This document shows, in pieces, positions 1 to 10,046 of a DNA stretch of 64,000 bases. The stretch is from Flavobacterium magnum (GTDB lineage: Bacteria; Bacteroidota; Bacteroidia; Flavobacteriales; Flavobacteriaceae): positions 1,116,001 through 1,180,000 of the forward strand of contig NZ_CP028811.1 of the NCBI RefSeq assembly GCF_003055625.1, given 5' to 3'. The notes under the pieces were generated by a model that saw only the letters and a list, made by a program, of their open reading frames with translations, made no database searches and was not told where the DNA came from. Every line of letters begins with the position of its first letter. The first letter of the stretch is position 1. The position numbers and the translations under genes are program-made.

Positions 1-343
1 TGCCTAATATGATGGTGCGGTCTTTGAAGTTATGCCGGCCCTGGATCCCGAAGGCATTGAGGGCATACACCGAAAGGAACGGACTGTATTGTGAGAAATC
101 GTCTACTGAGATTTTCTCGTCAATGTGTTCTTTCAATTCATTATTCGTACTTGAATTAATCCCTCTTAGTGTTGGGCTTTCAAGTCCGATAATACCGTAA
201 CCAAGTAAAACGGTCGGAATGATCAGGGCTTTGTAATTGAAATGGTAATTGTTTTGCGCGGGTAAGGTATCCAGTGTCTGTCCCTGGGCTGTCGAGAGCC
301 TGAAGGACAGCAGGATGGCGATTGCCATGAGTCTTTTTGTCAT
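1..343 (-). CDS. N-terminal part of a PAP2-like membrane phosphatase (runs off left edge)
   Basis: Only the first 114 codons are in the window. The ATG at 343 opens a signal peptide (about residues 1-20, ending STAQ), then a hydrophobic segment (ALIIPTVLLGYGIIGLES) and the stretch HIDEKISVDDFSQYSP followed by GIQGRHNFKDRT. From memory, this order matches the lead-in to the PAP2 (phosphatidic acid phosphatase type 2) domain of Bacteroidota envelope phosphatases, which dephosphorylate lipid or undecaprenyl pyrophosphate substrates at the periplasmic face. The catalytic KxxxxxxRP, PSGH and SRxxxxxHxxxD motifs lie outside the window, so the assignment rests on the N-terminus alone. The signal-peptide reading frame differs from the longer shadow frame at 180-383. 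Confidence 0.6.
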   Translation of the reverse strand, partial: MTKRLMAIAILLSFRLSTAQGQTLDTLPAQNNYHFNYKALIIPTVLLGYGIIGLESPTLRGINSSTNNELKEHIDEKISVDDFSQYSPFLSVYALNAFGIQGRHNFKDRTIILG

Positions 344-430
344 CGGGATGTATTTGTGGGCAAAGTAAATTTATTTTCCTCAATCCTGAAATCGAAAATC
401 GGTGTTCGATGCGGATATTGCGGTAAATAA

Positions 431-456
431 AAATCCCGACATGGCTGCCGGGATTT
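431..456 (-). terminator. Intrinsic terminator of the giant adhesin gene
   Basis: Inverted repeat AAATCCCG / CGGGATTT with a 10-nt loop. On the minus strand it is followed by a T-rich run (ttttattt). It lies 26 bp past the adhesin stop codon. Confidence 0.8.
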
Positions 457-481
457 TGTTATCTCATTTTGTTAATCGTAA

Positions 482-3400
482 TTAATTCTTACTCAGTACT
501 AATTTTTTCACGGTTTCCTTATTCTGATAGCTGATCCTGATGTAGTAAACACCGTCAGCGTAACCGCTTACATCCATAAACGATTTCTGTGAGGTCGGTT
601 TGTGTTGCGCAATTTGCCTTCCAAGGTTGTCAATGACAAAAATGTGATCGGCGATAAGGCTGCCTGTATCAACAGTGAACGTACCACGGCTTGGGTTCGG
701 ATACATGGTAATCAGGTTGTCCAATGGAAGTGTTCCGGTACCTAAAGAGTCGATAGTCACACACTCACTGGTTACTGTACAATCGCCAAGGGTAATGATG
801 ACGGCGTATTGACCGTTTTCTGTTGCGGTAAAGCTTTGATTGGTCTCTCCGTCGATAATTCCCGGAGTCTGGTCACACGAAATCCATTGGTAAGACGCCC
901 CGCTTTGGTTTGCCGTGATGGTTTCCAGATTCAAAGTTGTGGTATTATCCAAAGCATTGATTGCTACATTGAAACTGCTTTCGGCACTGCAATCCCCGTT
1001 TGATGCGTAGATGTAAACCGTCTGTGATGTGGTAATGACATCGCCTGCGTTGAGCATGGTTCCTGCGCCTGCGGTTTCGGTGAAATAATTCCCGTTGGTC
1101 AAAGCCGGAAGTGTGTAGCTGTCGCAAGCTGTTACATCGGCGAAGTCATCGACTATTGGTGTAGAAGTGATCGTTACGGCAAAATCCGTTTCGGCACTGC
1201 AATCCCCGTTTGATGCGTAGATGTAAACTGTCTGTGACGACGTGATGACATCTCCTGCGTTGAGCATGGTTCCTGCGCCTGCGGTTTCGGTGAAATAATT
1301 CCCGTTGGTCAGTACCGGAAGCGTGTAGCTGTCGCAGGCTGTTACATCGGCCAGGTCATCGATTATTGGTGTAGAAGTGATCGTTACGGCAAAATCCGTT
1401 TCGGCACTGCAATCGCCGTTTGATGCGTAGATGTAAACCGTCTGTGATGACGTAAGAACATCTCCTGCGTTGAGCATGGTTCCTTCGCCTGCGGTTTCGG
1501 TAAAATAATTCCCGTTGGTCAATACCGGAAGCGTGTAGCTGTCGCAGGCAGTCACATCGGCAAGGTCATCGACTGTTGGTGTAGAAGTGATCGTTACGGC
1601 AAAATCCGTTTCGACACTGCAATCCCCGTTTGATGCGTAGACGTAAACCGTCTGTGATGTGGTAATGACATCGCCTGCATTAAGCATGGTTCCTGCACCT
1701 GCGGTTTCGGTGAAATAATTTCCGTTGGTCAATGCCGGAAGCGTGTAGCTGTCGCAAGCGGTCACATCGGCCAGGTCATCGACTGTTGGGGTTGCGGTAA
1801 TCGTTACGGCAAAATCCGTTTCGGTACTGCAATCGCCGTTTGATGCGTGGATGTAAACTGTCTGTGATGAGTTAATGACATCTCCTGCGTTAAGCATGGT
1901 TCCTGCGCCTGCAGTTTCGGTGAAATAATTTCCGTTGGTCAACACCGGAAGCGTGTAGCTGTCGCAAGCTGTTACATCGGCGAGGTCATCGACTATCGGT
2001 GTAGAAGTGATCGTTACGGCAAAATCCGTTTCGGCGCTGCAATCCCCATTTGATGCGTAGATGTAAACCGTCTGTGAGGACGTGATGGTATCTCCTGTGT
2101 TGAGCATGGTTCCTGCGCCTGCGGTTTCGGTGAAATAATTTCCGTTGGTCAATACCGGAAGCGTGTAGCTGTCGCAAGCTGTTACATCGGCAAGAGTATC
2201 GACTGCCGGGATAGGATTGATGGTTACGATAAAGTCACTTTCGGCAGTACAACTTGATATTGCGCCCAAAACGTACACATATATAGTTTGCGAGGTGGAG
2301 ACTACATCTCCGGCGTGAAGCAAGGTTCCGGCTCCTCCGGGTTCGGTGTAATAGTCTGCGTTTGTGGTCAGCACTGGGAGGATGTAACTTCCACAGGCAA
2401 TGACATCGTTCAGTTCGTCGATCACAGCAACAGGCGAAATGGTCACTGTGAAACTTTCTTCAGCGGTACACATCCCATTGTCTGCATAAACATATATCGT
2501 TTGTGTCGAGGTAATTGCGTCTCCGCCAGCAAGCATCGTTCCTGAGCCATTAGGTTCGGTAAAGTAATTGCCGTTTGTCAATACGGGCAAAGTATAACTT
2601 ACGCACGCCGTAATATCGGTTTTTTCATCTAGTGTAGGATTCGGGTTTACGGTGATGGTCATTGTTGCAGCCAAAGCGCATTGTCCCGCATCCGGCGTGA
2701 AGGTGTAGGTGGTCGTAGCTGTGTTATCCAAAGAAGGCGACCAACTTCCCGTGATACCATTATTCGAAACCGTTGGCAGGGCAGCCAGCGCAGCTCCGAA
2801 ACAAATCGGCATTACCTGTGTAAAATCAGGTGTGATGTTCGGGTTTACGGTGATGGTCATTGTTGCGGCCAAAGCGCATTGTCCCGCATCCGGGGTGAAG
2901 GTGTAAGTAGTCGTAGCAGTATTATCCAACGCAGGCGACCAACCTCCCGTGATACCATTATCGGATACCGTTGGCAGGGCAGCAAGCGCAGCTCCGGAAC
3001 AAATCGACATTACGGGTGTAAAATCAGGTGTGATGTTCGGGTTTACCGTGATAGTCATTGTTGCATCCAGAGCGCATTGTCCAGCATCCGGCGTGAAGGT
3101 GTAAGTAGTCGTAGCAGTATTATCCAACGCAGGGGACCAACTTCCGGTGATACCATTATTCGAAACCGTTGGCAGGGCAGCCAGCGCAGCTCCGGAACAA
3201 ATTGGCATTACCGGTGTAAAATCAGGTGTGATGTTCGGGTTTACCGTGATGGTCATCGTGGCAGCCAAAGCGCATTGTCCCGCATCCGGCGTGAAGGTGT
3301 AAGTAGTCGTAGCAGTATTATCCAACGCAGGGGACCAACTTCCCGTGATACCATTATTCGAAACCGTTGGCAAGGCAGCCAGCGCAGCTCCGGAACAAAT

Positions 3401-6400
3401 TGGCATTACGGGTGTAAAATCAGGAGTGATGTTCGGGTTTACGGTGATGGTCATTGTTGCAGCCAGAGCGCATTGTCCCGCATCCGGTGTGAAGGTGTAG
3501 GTGGTCGTGGCCGTGTTATCCAAAGCAGGCGACCAGCTTCCGGTGATGCCATTATTGGATGCCGTTGGCAGGGCCGCCAATGCAGCTCCGGAACAAATCG
3601 GCATTACCTGTGTAAAATCAGGTGTGATGTTCGGGTTTACCGTGATGGTCATTGTTGCAGCCAAAGCACATTGTCCCGCATCCGGCGTGAAGGTGTAAGT
3701 AGTCGTAGCAGTATTATCCAACGCAGGCGACCAACTTCCCGAGATACCATTATTCGAAACCGTTGGCAGGGCAGCCAGCGCAGCTCCGGAACAAATCGGC
3801 ATTACCGGTGTAAAATCAGGTGTGATGTTCGGGTTTACCGTGATGGTCATTGTTGCAGCCAAAGCGCATTGTCCCGCATCCGGGGTGAAGGTGTAAGTAG
3901 TCGTAGCAGTATTATCCAAAGCAGGCGACCAGCTTCCCGTGATACCATTATTCGAAACCGTTGGCAGGGCAGCCAGCGCAGCTCCGGAACAAATTGGCAT
4001 TACCGGTGTAAAAACAGGTGTGATGTTCGGGTTTACGGTGATGGTCATTGTTGCAGCCAAAGCGCATTGTCCCGCATCCGGTGTGAAGGTGTAGGTGGTC
4101 GTAGCTGTGTTATCCAAAGCGGGCGACCAGCTTCCAGTGATGCCATTATCGGATACCGTTGGCAGGGCAGCCAATGCAGCTCCGGAACAAATCGGCATTA
4201 CCTGTGTAAAATCAGGTGTGATGTTCGGGTTTACCGTGATGGTCATTGTTGCAGCCAGAGCGCATTGTCCCGCATCCGGTGTGAACGTGTACGTCGTCGT
4301 AGCGGTGTTGTTCAAAGCTGGTGACCAGGTTCCGATAACACCGTTGTTGGACGTTGTCGGCAGCGCAGCCAAAGTAGCTCCTGAACAAATTGCTGCCACC
4401 TGAGTAAATGCAGGTGTTGTCGGCTGGTTAACTGTAATAGTCATCGTCGCCGTATTGGCACATTGCCCGGCTGACGGAGTAAAAGTATAAGTTGTCGTAG
4501 CGGTATTGTTTAATGCCGGTGACCAGGCTCCGGTAACACCGTTGTTGGACGTTGTCGGCAGCGCGGCTAATGTGCTTCCTGAACAAATTGCTGCTACCTG
4601 AGTGAATGCAGGTGTTGTCGCTTGGTTAACCGTAATAGTCATCGTCGCCGTATTGGCACATTGCCCGACAGATGGTGTGAACGTGTAAGTCGTCGTAGCT
4701 GTGTTATCCAAAGCGGGCGACCAGGTTCCGGTAACACCGTTGTTGGACGTTGTCGGCAGCGCAGCCAAAGTAGCTCCTGAACAACTTGCTGCTACCGGAG
4801 TAAATGCAGGTGTTGTCGGCTGATTAACTGTAATAGTCATCGTCGCCGTATTGGCGCATTGCCCGGTTGACGGTGTAAAGGTGTACGTTGTCGTAGCGGT
4901 GTTGTTCAAAGCCGGTGACCAGGTTCCGGTAACGCCATTGTTGGACGTTGTCGGCAGCGCGGCCAAAGTAGCTCCTGAACAAATTGCTGCCACTTGAGTA
5001 AATGCAGGTGTCGTCGGTTGGTTAACTGTAATAGTCATCGTCGCCGTATTGGCGCATTGCCCGACTGATGGTGTGAACGTGTACGTGGTCGTAGCGGTAT
5101 TGTTTAATGCCGGTGACCAGGTTCCGGTAACGCCATTGTTGGATGTTGTAGGCAGCGCTGCCAAAGTAGTTCCTGAACAGATTGCTGCTACCTGAGTAAA
5201 TGCAGGAGTTATCGGCTGGTTAACTGTGATCGTCATCGTTGCCGTATTGGCACATTGCCCGGCGGACGGCGTAAAAGTATAGGTTGTCGTAGCGGTATTG
5301 TTCAATGCCGGTGACCAGGTTCCGGTAACGCCGTTGTTTGAGTTTGTCGGCAGCGCGGCTAATGTGCTTCCTGAACAAATTGCTGCTACCTGAGTAAATG
5401 CAGGTGTTATCGGCTGGTTGACTGTGATCGTCATCGTTGCCGTATTGGCACATTGCCCGGTCGATGGTGTAAAAGTATAGGTCGTCGTAGCAGTATTGTT
5501 CAAAGCCGGCGACCAGGTTCCGGTAAAGCCATTATTAGATGTCGTTGGCAATGCCGCTAATGTGCTTCCGGAACAAATCGGAGCCACCGCAGTGAATGTA
5601 GGTGTCACCTTTTGATTAACTGTAATAGTCATCGTCGCGGTGTTGGCGCATTGGCCAACTGACGGTGTAAAAGTATAGGTCGTCGTAGCAGTATTGTTCA
5701 AAGCCGGCGACCAGGTTCCGGTAAAGCCATTATTAGATGTCGTTGGCAATGCTGCTAACGTGCTGCCCGAACAAATCGGAGCCACCGCGGTGAATGTTGG
5801 TGTCACCTTTTGATTAACTGTAATAGTCATCGTCGCGGTGTTGGCGCATTGGCCAACTGACGGTGTAAAAGTATAGGTCGTCGTAGCAGTATTGTTCAAA
5901 GCCGGTGACCAGGTTCCGGTAAAGCCGTTATTAGATGTCGTTGGCAATGCCGCCAACGTGCTGCCCGTACAAATCGGAGCCACCGCAGTGAATGTTGGTG
6001 TCACCTTTTGATTAACTGTAATAGTCATCGTCGCGGTGTTGGCGCATTGGCCAACTGACGGTGTAAAAGTATAGGTCGTCGTAGCAGTATTGTTCAAAGC
6101 CGGCGACCAGGTTCCGGTAAAGCCATTATTAGATGTCGTTGGCAATGCCGCTAATGTGCTTCCGGAACAAATCGGAGCCACCGCAGTGAATGTAGGTGTC
6201 ACCTTCTGGTTCACGGTGATGGTCATCATCGCGGTGTTGGCGCATTGGCCAACTGACGGTGTAAAAGTATAGGTCGTCGTAGCAGTATTGTTCAAAGCCG
6301 GCGACCACGTTCCAGTAAAGCCATTATTAGATGTCGTTGGCAATGCCGCTAATGTGCTTCCGGAACAAATCGGAGCCACCGCAGTGAATGTTGGTGTCAC

Positions 6401-9400
6401 CTTTTGATTAACTGTAATAGTCATCATCGCTGACGTGGCGCACTGGCCTGCTGTCGGAGTGAATGTGTAAGTTGTCGTAGCAGTATTGTTCAATGCCGGC
6501 GACCAGGTTCCTGTAATCCCATTATTTGAAGTGGTGGGGAGTGCAGCCAGCGTCGCTCCTGAACAAATTGGAGCTACAACTGTGAATGTCGGTGTCGTCG
6601 AATTCACTGTAACTGAAACCGGTGTTCTTGCGCTTTCACAGTTATTAATTACCTGGGTAATATAATAAGTTCCAGTCGTAAGGAGTGTTGCAGGCGGAAG
6701 CGATGATCCGTTTACAGGCACATTGTAATAGCGTCTTGGAAAGCCAGTCGACACCAGGTCGCCCACAACGGACCCAAGACAAAAAGTTTGATTAGCCGGT
6801 GCCGTAGGTGCAGGTGTTACGTTCACGGTTGCTGTAACGGCTAACCTTGCAATAGATTCGCAAGTACTGTTTGACCTCGAGGCATAGTACGTTGTGCCGC
6901 TCACAATCGGAGTTGTTGATGCCAACAGATTTCCGCCGCTCGGAGCGTCGTACCACTTGATGTTTGTGCCGGTTGCAGCGAGGTTTGCTATGGTTGCCGA
7001 ATTACAAAACGCCTGGGAAGCTGCGCCCGTCGGACTTGTCGGCTGTGTTGAAGTGCTTATAAAACTATAGGCGCCGGTAACAACGTTCAGGCTGATGTTG
7101 TAGGTACAGGCCACCGCCGGAATGTTAGGACCGTCCTGGACGCCCGTTCCCGTTGGGAAAGTGTTGTTGCCCCAATTGACAATCCAGTCGCTGTTCAGTC
7201 GGAACTTCACACCGCCGGTAGACAATGTGTAATTGTTCAGGGTGAAGTTAATACCATCGGTACTGGACATAAAAATGTCGGTATCCCAACCAGAGGCACC
7301 TTCACCCAACAGGCTCACGACAGTCGGCGTACAACTGATGTAACGCGACCTGTCTGTTTGTTGCGTACCACAGGAAGCATCGGTATGTATAAAATACCTC
7401 ACAATGCCGGCAGTGCTGCCTGAGTACCACCTTACCGGCGTTGTGCCGCTCGCGTAAACGACGTTTCCTGCCGCATTGGTAACCGTAATGTAGTCTGTAG
7501 CAATCGAACTCGTAAAGGTGTAAGTATTGCCTGCGGTAACATTTACGTTGCAGAATTCTCCTGCCCATGAACCATTTAAGATGAGTTCGTTGCTTCCGCT
7601 ACAGGTCGGCGTGAAGGTTGAAGTTGGAAATATTCCGAAATTACCGCCGGTCCCGTTACAGCTCAATGCTGCCACCGTGGTAAAACTGCCGCCCGCAATC
7701 CAGTTGCTTTGGCTGCTGCCGCAGTTTGACCTGATCCAAAAGAAATAAGTCTGGCTCGCGTTCAGGCCGGTGATGTTGCTTTGTGATGGGCTTACCGTGC
7801 CCGTTGGCGTCGTACCTGCTGTCGGAGCAGTGTTCACCACACTTACGTAATATTGGTAACTGTTTGATGGGGTTGGACTCGCTGGTGTAAAATTCAGGTA
7901 TGCTGAATTGGACGTAATGTAGCTTGCAGACAGGTTGGAAGGCGCCGCACAAGTGACTGAATTCAGCGTAGTAAAGCTTCCGCCGTAAACCCAGTTGCTT
8001 TTAGACGCGGCACTACAGGCAGCCCTTACCCAAAAATAGTAAGTCGTCGCTGAGTTCAGATTGGTTATTACTTTTGAAGTCGTTGCTGAAGTACCCGTTG
8101 CCGCGGTGTCATATTGCGGACTCAATACATTCGAGGTACTTATATAATATTCATATCCGAGACCCGGTGACGTAGTAGGTGTCCAGCTCAGTGTAGCGCC
8201 AACTGACGTTACTGCCGAGCTTACGGGAGAGGTTGGTGAAGGACATACTGATGTCTGACACGTTACATAGCGGCTCCTGTTTACGTTTTCGGTGCCGCAG
8301 TCACTGCCTGAATGAATGTAATAACGCAAAGTCGTCGTCCCGCTGTCTACGATGTATACCACAGGCGTGAGGCCATATGCAAGGATCTGCGTGCCGGCAG
8401 TATTGGTAATCGTGATGAAATCTGATGTATTAGACGAGGAGAATGTGAGTTTTCTTCCATTGGCAACCGATACATTCGTGTATTCGCCTGCATACGCAAT
8501 GTTCGTAACGAGTTCCGGATTGCCTGAACATGAAGGCGAAAAGGTTGTCGTCGGATACAATACGCCGCTGGTACACCCATTTCCTAATGTGGTGGGCAGG
8601 CTGGTGAAATTGAAGGGTCCGCCCCAGGCACTTTTTGTAGTGCCACAATTCGACCTTACCCACACATAATACAGGGTGTTGGGTACAATCCCGGAATTTA
8701 CTGTAACAATATTGTTAACAACGCTGCCTGTCGGAACTGCTGCATTTGACGGTGTGGCATTGGAAGTGGTCACAATATAGTCATAGCCATTGCCTGGGGT
8801 AGTGGTTGTCAGCCAGTTTAAAGTCACACTGCTGCTGGACAGGCCATTTGTATAAATGTTATAAGGCAGCGGACAGGAAGAATCCACTGAAGTGATGTAC
8901 CTGATGCGTCCCGTAGTATCGTCAGCACAAGTGGAATTGGCGTGGATGTAATAACGGAATACGCCTGTGTTGGCGCCCGAATTCCAGGATAAAGGGGTCG
9001 TTCCGGTTGCATAAACAGAAGTACCTGCGTTATTGGTTATTGTGATATAATCTGTGGCGACGGAACTTGTAAAAGTGTATTGCTTGTTGGCCGAAATATT
9101 GACATTAGAATATTCGCCGGCCCAGGTGTCGGTTACGATTTGTTCTAAAGCACCTGTATTTAGTGGGGTATAAGTGGCTTCAGGATACAGGCCGTAAGTA
9201 GCGGCATTGCAGTTTTGGAAAGCGATTGTCGTAAAACTTCCGCCTGAAACCCAGTTTCCCTTAGTTGAAGTGCAGTTTGACCTTATCCAGTAGAAGTACG
9301 TGGTGCCCGCATTTCCTACCAGCGTTGTCGCGACAGAGGCATTGCCTACCGTACCCGTTGGGTTTGAAGATGCCAAAGGAGGCACACCGGTCGTGTTGAC

Positions 9401-9910
9401 AAAATAGTCATAACCGGTCGTTGGTATTGATGCCGGCGCGGTCCAATTGATCCTGACCGAATTGGATGTGATGTTGCTGACAAACAATCCGGTTGGTGAC
9501 GCGCAGGAAGCCGGTGGTGTGGCACAGGTGATATAACGGATCCTTCCGATATTCTCTGTAGTACAGCCTGAATTTTTATGGATAAAATAACGGATGACTC
9601 CTGACGTTGATCCCGACAACCAGGTCACCGGGGAAGTGCCGTTGGCATAGGTAAGCGTGCCTGCGGCATCTGTTATGGTAATGTAATCAGTGGTTACAGA
9701 ACTTGCGAACGTGTACTGTTTGTTGGCCACCACATTGACTTCGGCATATTCTCCCGCCCAGCAATCGGTGTTGATGGTTTCCTGGTTGCCTGAACACAGC
9801 GGCGTAAAACTGGTCGTAGGGTAAAGACCTCCGGAAGTACACTGCCCGAATACCTCGGGAATGAAAAACAATACAGCCAATAAACTAAATAAAGTAATTT
9901 TTGATTTCAT
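482..9910 (-). CDS. Giant repeat-rich T9SS-secreted adhesin-like protein (3142 aa)
   Basis: Secreted surface protein, probably exported by Sec and then by the type IX system. Residues 1-22 are a signal peptide ending VFGQ. Four copies of a ~108-residue module (core WAGEY...YITIT...RYFIH...RIRYIT) lie near residues 25-132, 232-342, 443-550 and 750-860, interspersed with four fibronectin-III-like domains (ending YFWIRSNC...GGSFTT). A SusE/F-like domain (~865-955) and two Ig-like domains follow. Residues 1106-2425 are 20 units of 66 residues (core ICSGSTLAALPTTSNNG). Residues 2426-2988 are 8 units of ~70 residues (core DVTACDSYTLPVLTNGNYF). The last ~75 residues form a type A sorting domain (MYPNPSRGTF...GVYYIRI...KKLVLSKN). 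Adhesion or gliding is inference; no enzymatic motif was seen. Confidence 0.9.
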   Translation of the reverse strand: MKSKITLFSLLAVLFFIPEVFGQCTSGGLYPTTSFTPLCSGNQETINTDCWAGEYAEVNVVANKQYTFASSVTTDYITITDAAGTLTYANGTSPVTWLSGSTSGVIRYFIHKNSGCTTENIGRIRYITCATPPASCASPTGLFVSNITSNSVRINWTAPASIPTTGYDYFVNTTGVPPLASSNPTGTVGNASVATTLVGNAGTTYFYWIRSNCTSTKGNWVSGGSFTTIAFQNCNAATYGLYPEATYTPLNTGALEQIVTDTWAGEYSNVNISANKQYTFTSSVATDYITITNNAGTSVYATGTTPLSWNSGANTGVFRYYIHANSTCADDTTGRIRYITSVDSSCPLPYNIYTNGLSSSSVTLNWLTTTTPGNGYDYIVTTSNATPSNAAVPTGSVVNNIVTVNSGIVPNTLYYVWVRSNCGTTKSAWGGPFNFTSLPTTLGNGCTSGVLYPTTTFSPSCSGNPELVTNIAYAGEYTNVSVANGRKLTFSSSNTSDFITITNTAGTQILAYGLTPVVYIVDSGTTTLRYYIHSGSDCGTENVNRSRYVTCQTSVCPSPTSPVSSAVTSVGATLSWTPTTSPGLGYEYYISTSNVLSPQYDTAATGTSATTSKVITNLNSATTYYFWVRAACSAASKSNWVYGGSFTTLNSVTCAAPSNLSASYITSNSAYLNFTPASPTPSNSYQYYVSVVNTAPTAGTTPTGTVSPSQSNITGLNASQTYFFWIRSNCGSSQSNWIAGGSFTTVAALSCNGTGGNFGIFPTSTFTPTCSGSNELILNGSWAGEFCNVNVTAGNTYTFTSSIATDYITVTNAAGNVVYASGTTPVRWYSGSTAGIVRYFIHTDASCGTQQTDRSRYISCTPTVVSLLGEGASGWDTDIFMSSTDGINFTLNNYTLSTGGVKFRLNSDWIVNWGNNTFPTGTGVQDGPNIPAVACTYNISLNVVTGAYSFISTSTQPTSPTGAASQAFCNSATIANLAATGTNIKWYDAPSGGNLLASTTPIVSGTTYYASRSNSTCESIARLAVTATVNVTPAPTAPANQTFCLGSVVGDLVSTGFPRRYYNVPVNGSSLPPATLLTTGTYYITQVINNCESARTPVSVTVNSTTPTFTVVAPICSGATLAALPTTSNNGITGTWSPALNNTATTTYTFTPTAGQCATSAMMTITVNQKVTPTFTAVAPICSGSTLAALPTTSNNGFTGTWSPALNNTATTTYTFTPSVGQCANTAMMTITVNQKVTPTFTAVAPICSGSTLAALPTTSNNGFTGTWSPALNNTATTTYTFTPSVGQCANTATMTITVNQKVTPTFTAVAPICTGSTLAALPTTSNNGFTGTWSPALNNTATTTYTFTPSVGQCANTATMTITVNQKVTPTFTAVAPICSGSTLAALPTTSNNGFTGTWSPALNNTATTTYTFTPSVGQCANTATMTITVNQKVTPTFTAVAPICSGSTLAALPTTSNNGFTGTWSPALNNTATTTYTFTPSTGQCANTATMTITVNQPITPAFTQVAAICSGSTLAALPTNSNNGVTGTWSPALNNTATTTYTFTPSAGQCANTATMTITVNQPITPAFTQVAAICSGTTLAALPTTSNNGVTGTWSPALNNTATTTYTFTPSVGQCANTATMTITVNQPTTPAFTQVAAICSGATLAALPTTSNNGVTGTWSPALNNTATTTYTFTPSTGQCANTATMTITVNQPTTPAFTPVAASCSGATLAALPTTSNNGVTGTWSPALDNTATTTYTFTPSVGQCANTATMTITVNQATTPAFTQVAAICSGSTLAALPTTSNNGVTGAWSPALNNTATTTYTFTPSAGQCANTATMTITVNQPTTPAFTQVAAICSGATLAALPTTSNNGVIGTWSPALNNTATTTYTFTPDAGQCALAATMTITVNPNITPDFTQVMPICSGAALAALPTVSDNGITGSWSPALDNTATTTYTFTPDAGQCALAATMTITVNPNITPVFTPVMPICSGAALAALPTVSNNGITGSWSPALDNTATTTYTFTPDAGQCALAATMTITVNPNITPDFTPVMPICSGAALAALPTVSNNGISGSWSPALDNTATTTYTFTPDAGQCALAATMTITVNPNITPDFTQVMPICSGAALAALPTASNNGITGSWSPALDNTATTTYTFTPDAGQCALAATMTITVNPNITPDFTPVMPICSGAALAALPTVSNNGITGSWSPALDNTATTTYTFTPDAGQCALAATMTITVNPNITPDFTPVMPICSGAALAALPTVSNNGITGSWSPALDNTATTTYTFTPDAGQCALDATMTITVNPNITPDFTPVMSICSGAALAALPTVSDNGITGGWSPALDNTATTTYTFTPDAGQCALAATMTITVNPNITPDFTQVMPICFGAALAALPTVSNNGITGSWSPSLDNTATTTYTFTPDAGQCALAATMTITVNPNPTLDEKTDITACVSYTLPVLTNGNYFTEPNGSGTMLAGGDAITSTQTIYVYADNGMCTAEESFTVTISPVAVIDELNDVIACGSYILPVLTTNADYYTEPGGAGTLLHAGDVVSTSQTIYVYVLGAISSCTAESDFIVTINPIPAVDTLADVTACDSYTLPVLTNGNYFTETAGAGTMLNTGDTITSSQTVYIYASNGDCSAETDFAVTITSTPIVDDLADVTACDSYTLPVLTNGNYFTETAGAGTMLNAGDVINSSQTVYIHASNGDCSTETDFAVTITATPTVDDLADVTACDSYTLPALTNGNYFTETAGAGTMLNAGDVITTSQTVYVYASNGDCSVETDFAVTITSTPTVDDLADVTACDSYTLPVLTNGNYFTETAGEGTMLNAGDVLTSSQTVYIYASNGDCSAETDFAVTITSTPIIDDLADVTACDSYTLPVLTNGNYFTETAGAGTMLNAGDVITSSQTVYIYASNGDCSAETDFAVTITSTPIVDDFADVTACDSYTLPALTNGNYFTETAGAGTMLNAGDVITTSQTVYIYASNGDCSAESSFNVAINALDNTTTLNLETITANQSGASYQWISCDQTPGIIDGETNQSFTATENGQYAVIITLGDCTVTSECVTIDSLGTGTLPLDNLITMYPNPSRGTFTVDTGSLIADHIFVIDNLGRQIAQHKPTSQKSFMDVSGYADGVYYIRISYQNKETVKKLVLSKN
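947..2635 (-). repeat. Eight tandem ~210-bp repeats inside the adhesin gene
   Basis: The units encode ~70-residue domains beginning [IT]VDDLADVTACDSYTLP and ending ETDFAVTITSTP. The six promoter-distal units (about 947-2210) are nearly identical. The two promoter-proximal units (about 2211-2635) are diverged (DITACVSYTLP, DVIACGSYILP). This suggests recent expansion of the distal copies by unequal recombination. Confidence 0.9.
2636..6595 (-). repeat. Twenty tandem 198-bp repeats inside the adhesin gene
   Basis: Exactly 3960 bp, or 20 x 66 codons without length variation. Units fall into three blocks in translation order: units 1-6 (TPTFTAVAPIC...VNQKV), units 7-12 (TPAFTQVAAIC...VNQPT) and units 13-20 (TPDFTPVMPIC...VNPNI). 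Unit 12 is a chimera, with a block-2 first half and a block-3 second half. Each unit has two Cys (PICSG and GQCA) that could form an intradomain disulfide. Confidence 0.95.
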
Positions 9911-9941
9911 ATGTAATCCTTAAAAAATTTTTATAGCAAAG

Positions 9942-9949
9942 CAAACTTA
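9942..9949 (-). promoter_or_regulatory. Candidate -7 promoter box for the adhesin gene
   Basis: TAAGTTTG on the minus strand matches the Bacteroidota -7 consensus TAnnTTTG exactly and lies 31 bp before the ATG at 9910. No clear -33 TTG partner was identified. Confidence 0.45.
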
Positions 9950-9994
9950 ACTTTTAACTCCTTATATATAAAGAAACACATATGCTTTTTTATA

Positions 9995-10012
9995 AAAAAG
10001 CACGTGCTTTTT
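9995..10012 (-). terminator. Terminator after the TPR/AraC regulator gene
   Basis: Perfect 18-bp palindrome AAAAAGCACGTGCTTTTT. On the minus strand it forms a 7-bp stem with a 4-nt loop ending in a T run. It lies 35 bp downstream of the regulator stop codon at 10047. Confidence 0.65.
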
Positions 10013-10046
10013 GTGACGCAAACGTTTGTTGGTAAATGTTTTACCG

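Noticed and set aside
2681..4324. 547-codon open frame on the plus strand
   Set aside because: It is the antisense shadow of the 198-bp repeat array: stop-free because the repeat unit is stop-free in that frame, and its translation repeats with the same period.
2636..6595. Repeat array considered as CRISPR
   Set aside because: Units are 198 bp with no spacers and translate into a protein domain in one open frame.
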